64,000 bases of DNA from Azolla caroliniana (taxonomy: Eukaryota; Polypodiophyta): positions 6,014,001 to 6,078,000 of the forward strand of contig JBHGNT010000007.1 of NCBI GenBank assembly GCA_043228905.1. Direction: 5' to 3'. Positions 63,403 through 64,000 of this stretch are shown here, in pieces. Positions within the stretch are counted from its first letter, which is position 1; every line of letters starts with the position of its first letter. The translations under genes and the position numbers were made by a program. The notes under the pieces were generated by a model. It saw only the letters and a list, made by a program, of their open reading frames with translations. It had not been told where the DNA came from and did no database searches.

Positions 63403-63842
63403 ACATTTAGTTGAATTTATATTTCTATCATTGTACTTTTACATGTAAATTCTCATACATGAGAGCTAAAATGAGTGACATGGTTATCATGCACCACTTG
63501 TAATACATGAGCGCCAAATGGCAAACATGCATTTTATGTATGTTAGAGCATCTATAAAAGAAGGGATGAAAAAGAAGAAGGGTTAGGCTCTTTTTGTTAT
63601 GAAATAAAGAAGAAGAAAATTCGTTATCGAATTGATCATGTAACTTGTTTCTTGAATATAAAGATAAAAGTTCAATCAATCTCTCTCAATCGAAAGTCAA
63701 GCGTTTAATCTCAACTTTTTTTTTTTCCCAACCTATCTTAAATACTTCCTCACTAAAGCTTATACCGACTTCGAATCCTTCTGGTTCAGAACCCCGGCGG
63801 TTCCGCCTCACGATCCGCGCCTAGTGACAGATCTTCACGACA

Positions 63843-64000
63843 TAATAAAGTGGTGAACCCGACGTGAAAGAGGTGGTAGGAAGGATCAAGTCGAGGATCA
63901 ACCGATACTTGGAGATAGCATCCTCAAGCAATCAAGCGGGAGAGCTCGAAAGGATGATGCTAATCATCGAGCAAATGATGAGATCTCGGGACAACGACGC
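63843..64000 (+). mobile_element. Primer-binding region and start of gag of the right-edge LTR element
   Basis: TGGTGAACCCGACGTGAA (63851-63868) matches the primer-binding region of the gag-only element in nest 1. From 63869 a frame is open to the window edge (VGRIKSRINRYLEIASS, then an ATG at 63954 giving MMLIIEQMMRSRDND). This looks like a gag N-terminus; the rest of the element lies to the right. Confidence 0.65.

Larger units (their letters stand above)
61603..63842 (+). repeat. Probable 5' LTR of a large right-edge LTR element (about 2.2 kb)
   Basis: Starts TGTGGTGAAGATTTTTGG exactly where the copia pol stops, and ends GATCTTCACGACA at 63842. The ends are near-inverted repeats of each other. 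A TATA box (TATAAAAGA, about 63551) and an AATAAA-like GAAATAAAG (63600) suggest U3 and R. A primer-binding region follows. The second LTR would lie outside the window, so the span is inferred from its ends and context. Confidence 0.6.

Overview
This window is nuclear DNA from a land plant with a large, repeat-rich genome. GT-AG introns, a class III peroxidase, an organelle-type PPR-DYW protein, a plant-type RecQ helicase, many LTR retrotransposons and long microsatellites all point that way. The style of the PPR gene and the dense nesting of old and young elements suggest a fern or other non-flowering plant; this is inference, since no marker gene fixes the species.

Three host genes look real. 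At the left edge, on the minus strand, six short exons of a RecQ helicase like plant RECQL2 run off the window. At 48.9-51.2 kb is a two-exon PPR-DYW gene on the plus strand, whose first exon encodes a plausible transit peptide. At 52.8-54.3 kb is a complete four-exon class III peroxidase on the minus strand with a TATA box. A fourth gene-like remnant, at 21.6-23.0 kb, is a decayed beta-class DNA methyltransferase-like gene with motif IV before motif I.

Most of the rest is mobile DNA in two large nests. Nest 1 (5.7-20.8 kb) is an old copia element (LTRs about 7% apart), split by a second copia element (target duplication GTTCA). That one is split in turn by a young GC-rich LTR element (two 676-bp LTRs with about 6 differences). 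The young element carries one intact 1197-codon gag-type frame on the minus strand and no reverse transcriptase. Nest 2 (31.35-43.56 kb) is a decayed plus-strand copia element. It is interrupted by a minus-strand copia element (duplication GGAAC), which itself holds a 1.3-kb one-LTR element (duplication ACGAG), and by a LINE that holds an LTR.

Between and beyond these lie an internally deleted copia element (24.2-26.0 kb), a Ty3/gypsy-type gag remnant (26.6-27.4 kb), a run of short palindromes (28.95-29.66 kb), a 0.5-kb CATA microsatellite, a LINE tail (58.2-59.0 kb) and a truncated copia element (59.0-61.6 kb). At the right edge is the start of a large LTR element whose primer-binding region matches that of the gag-only element in nest 1. 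It is a candidate for a helper family. Long AT-rich stretches (43.6-48.2, 51.2-52.8 and 54.5-58.1 kb) show no gene I can support.
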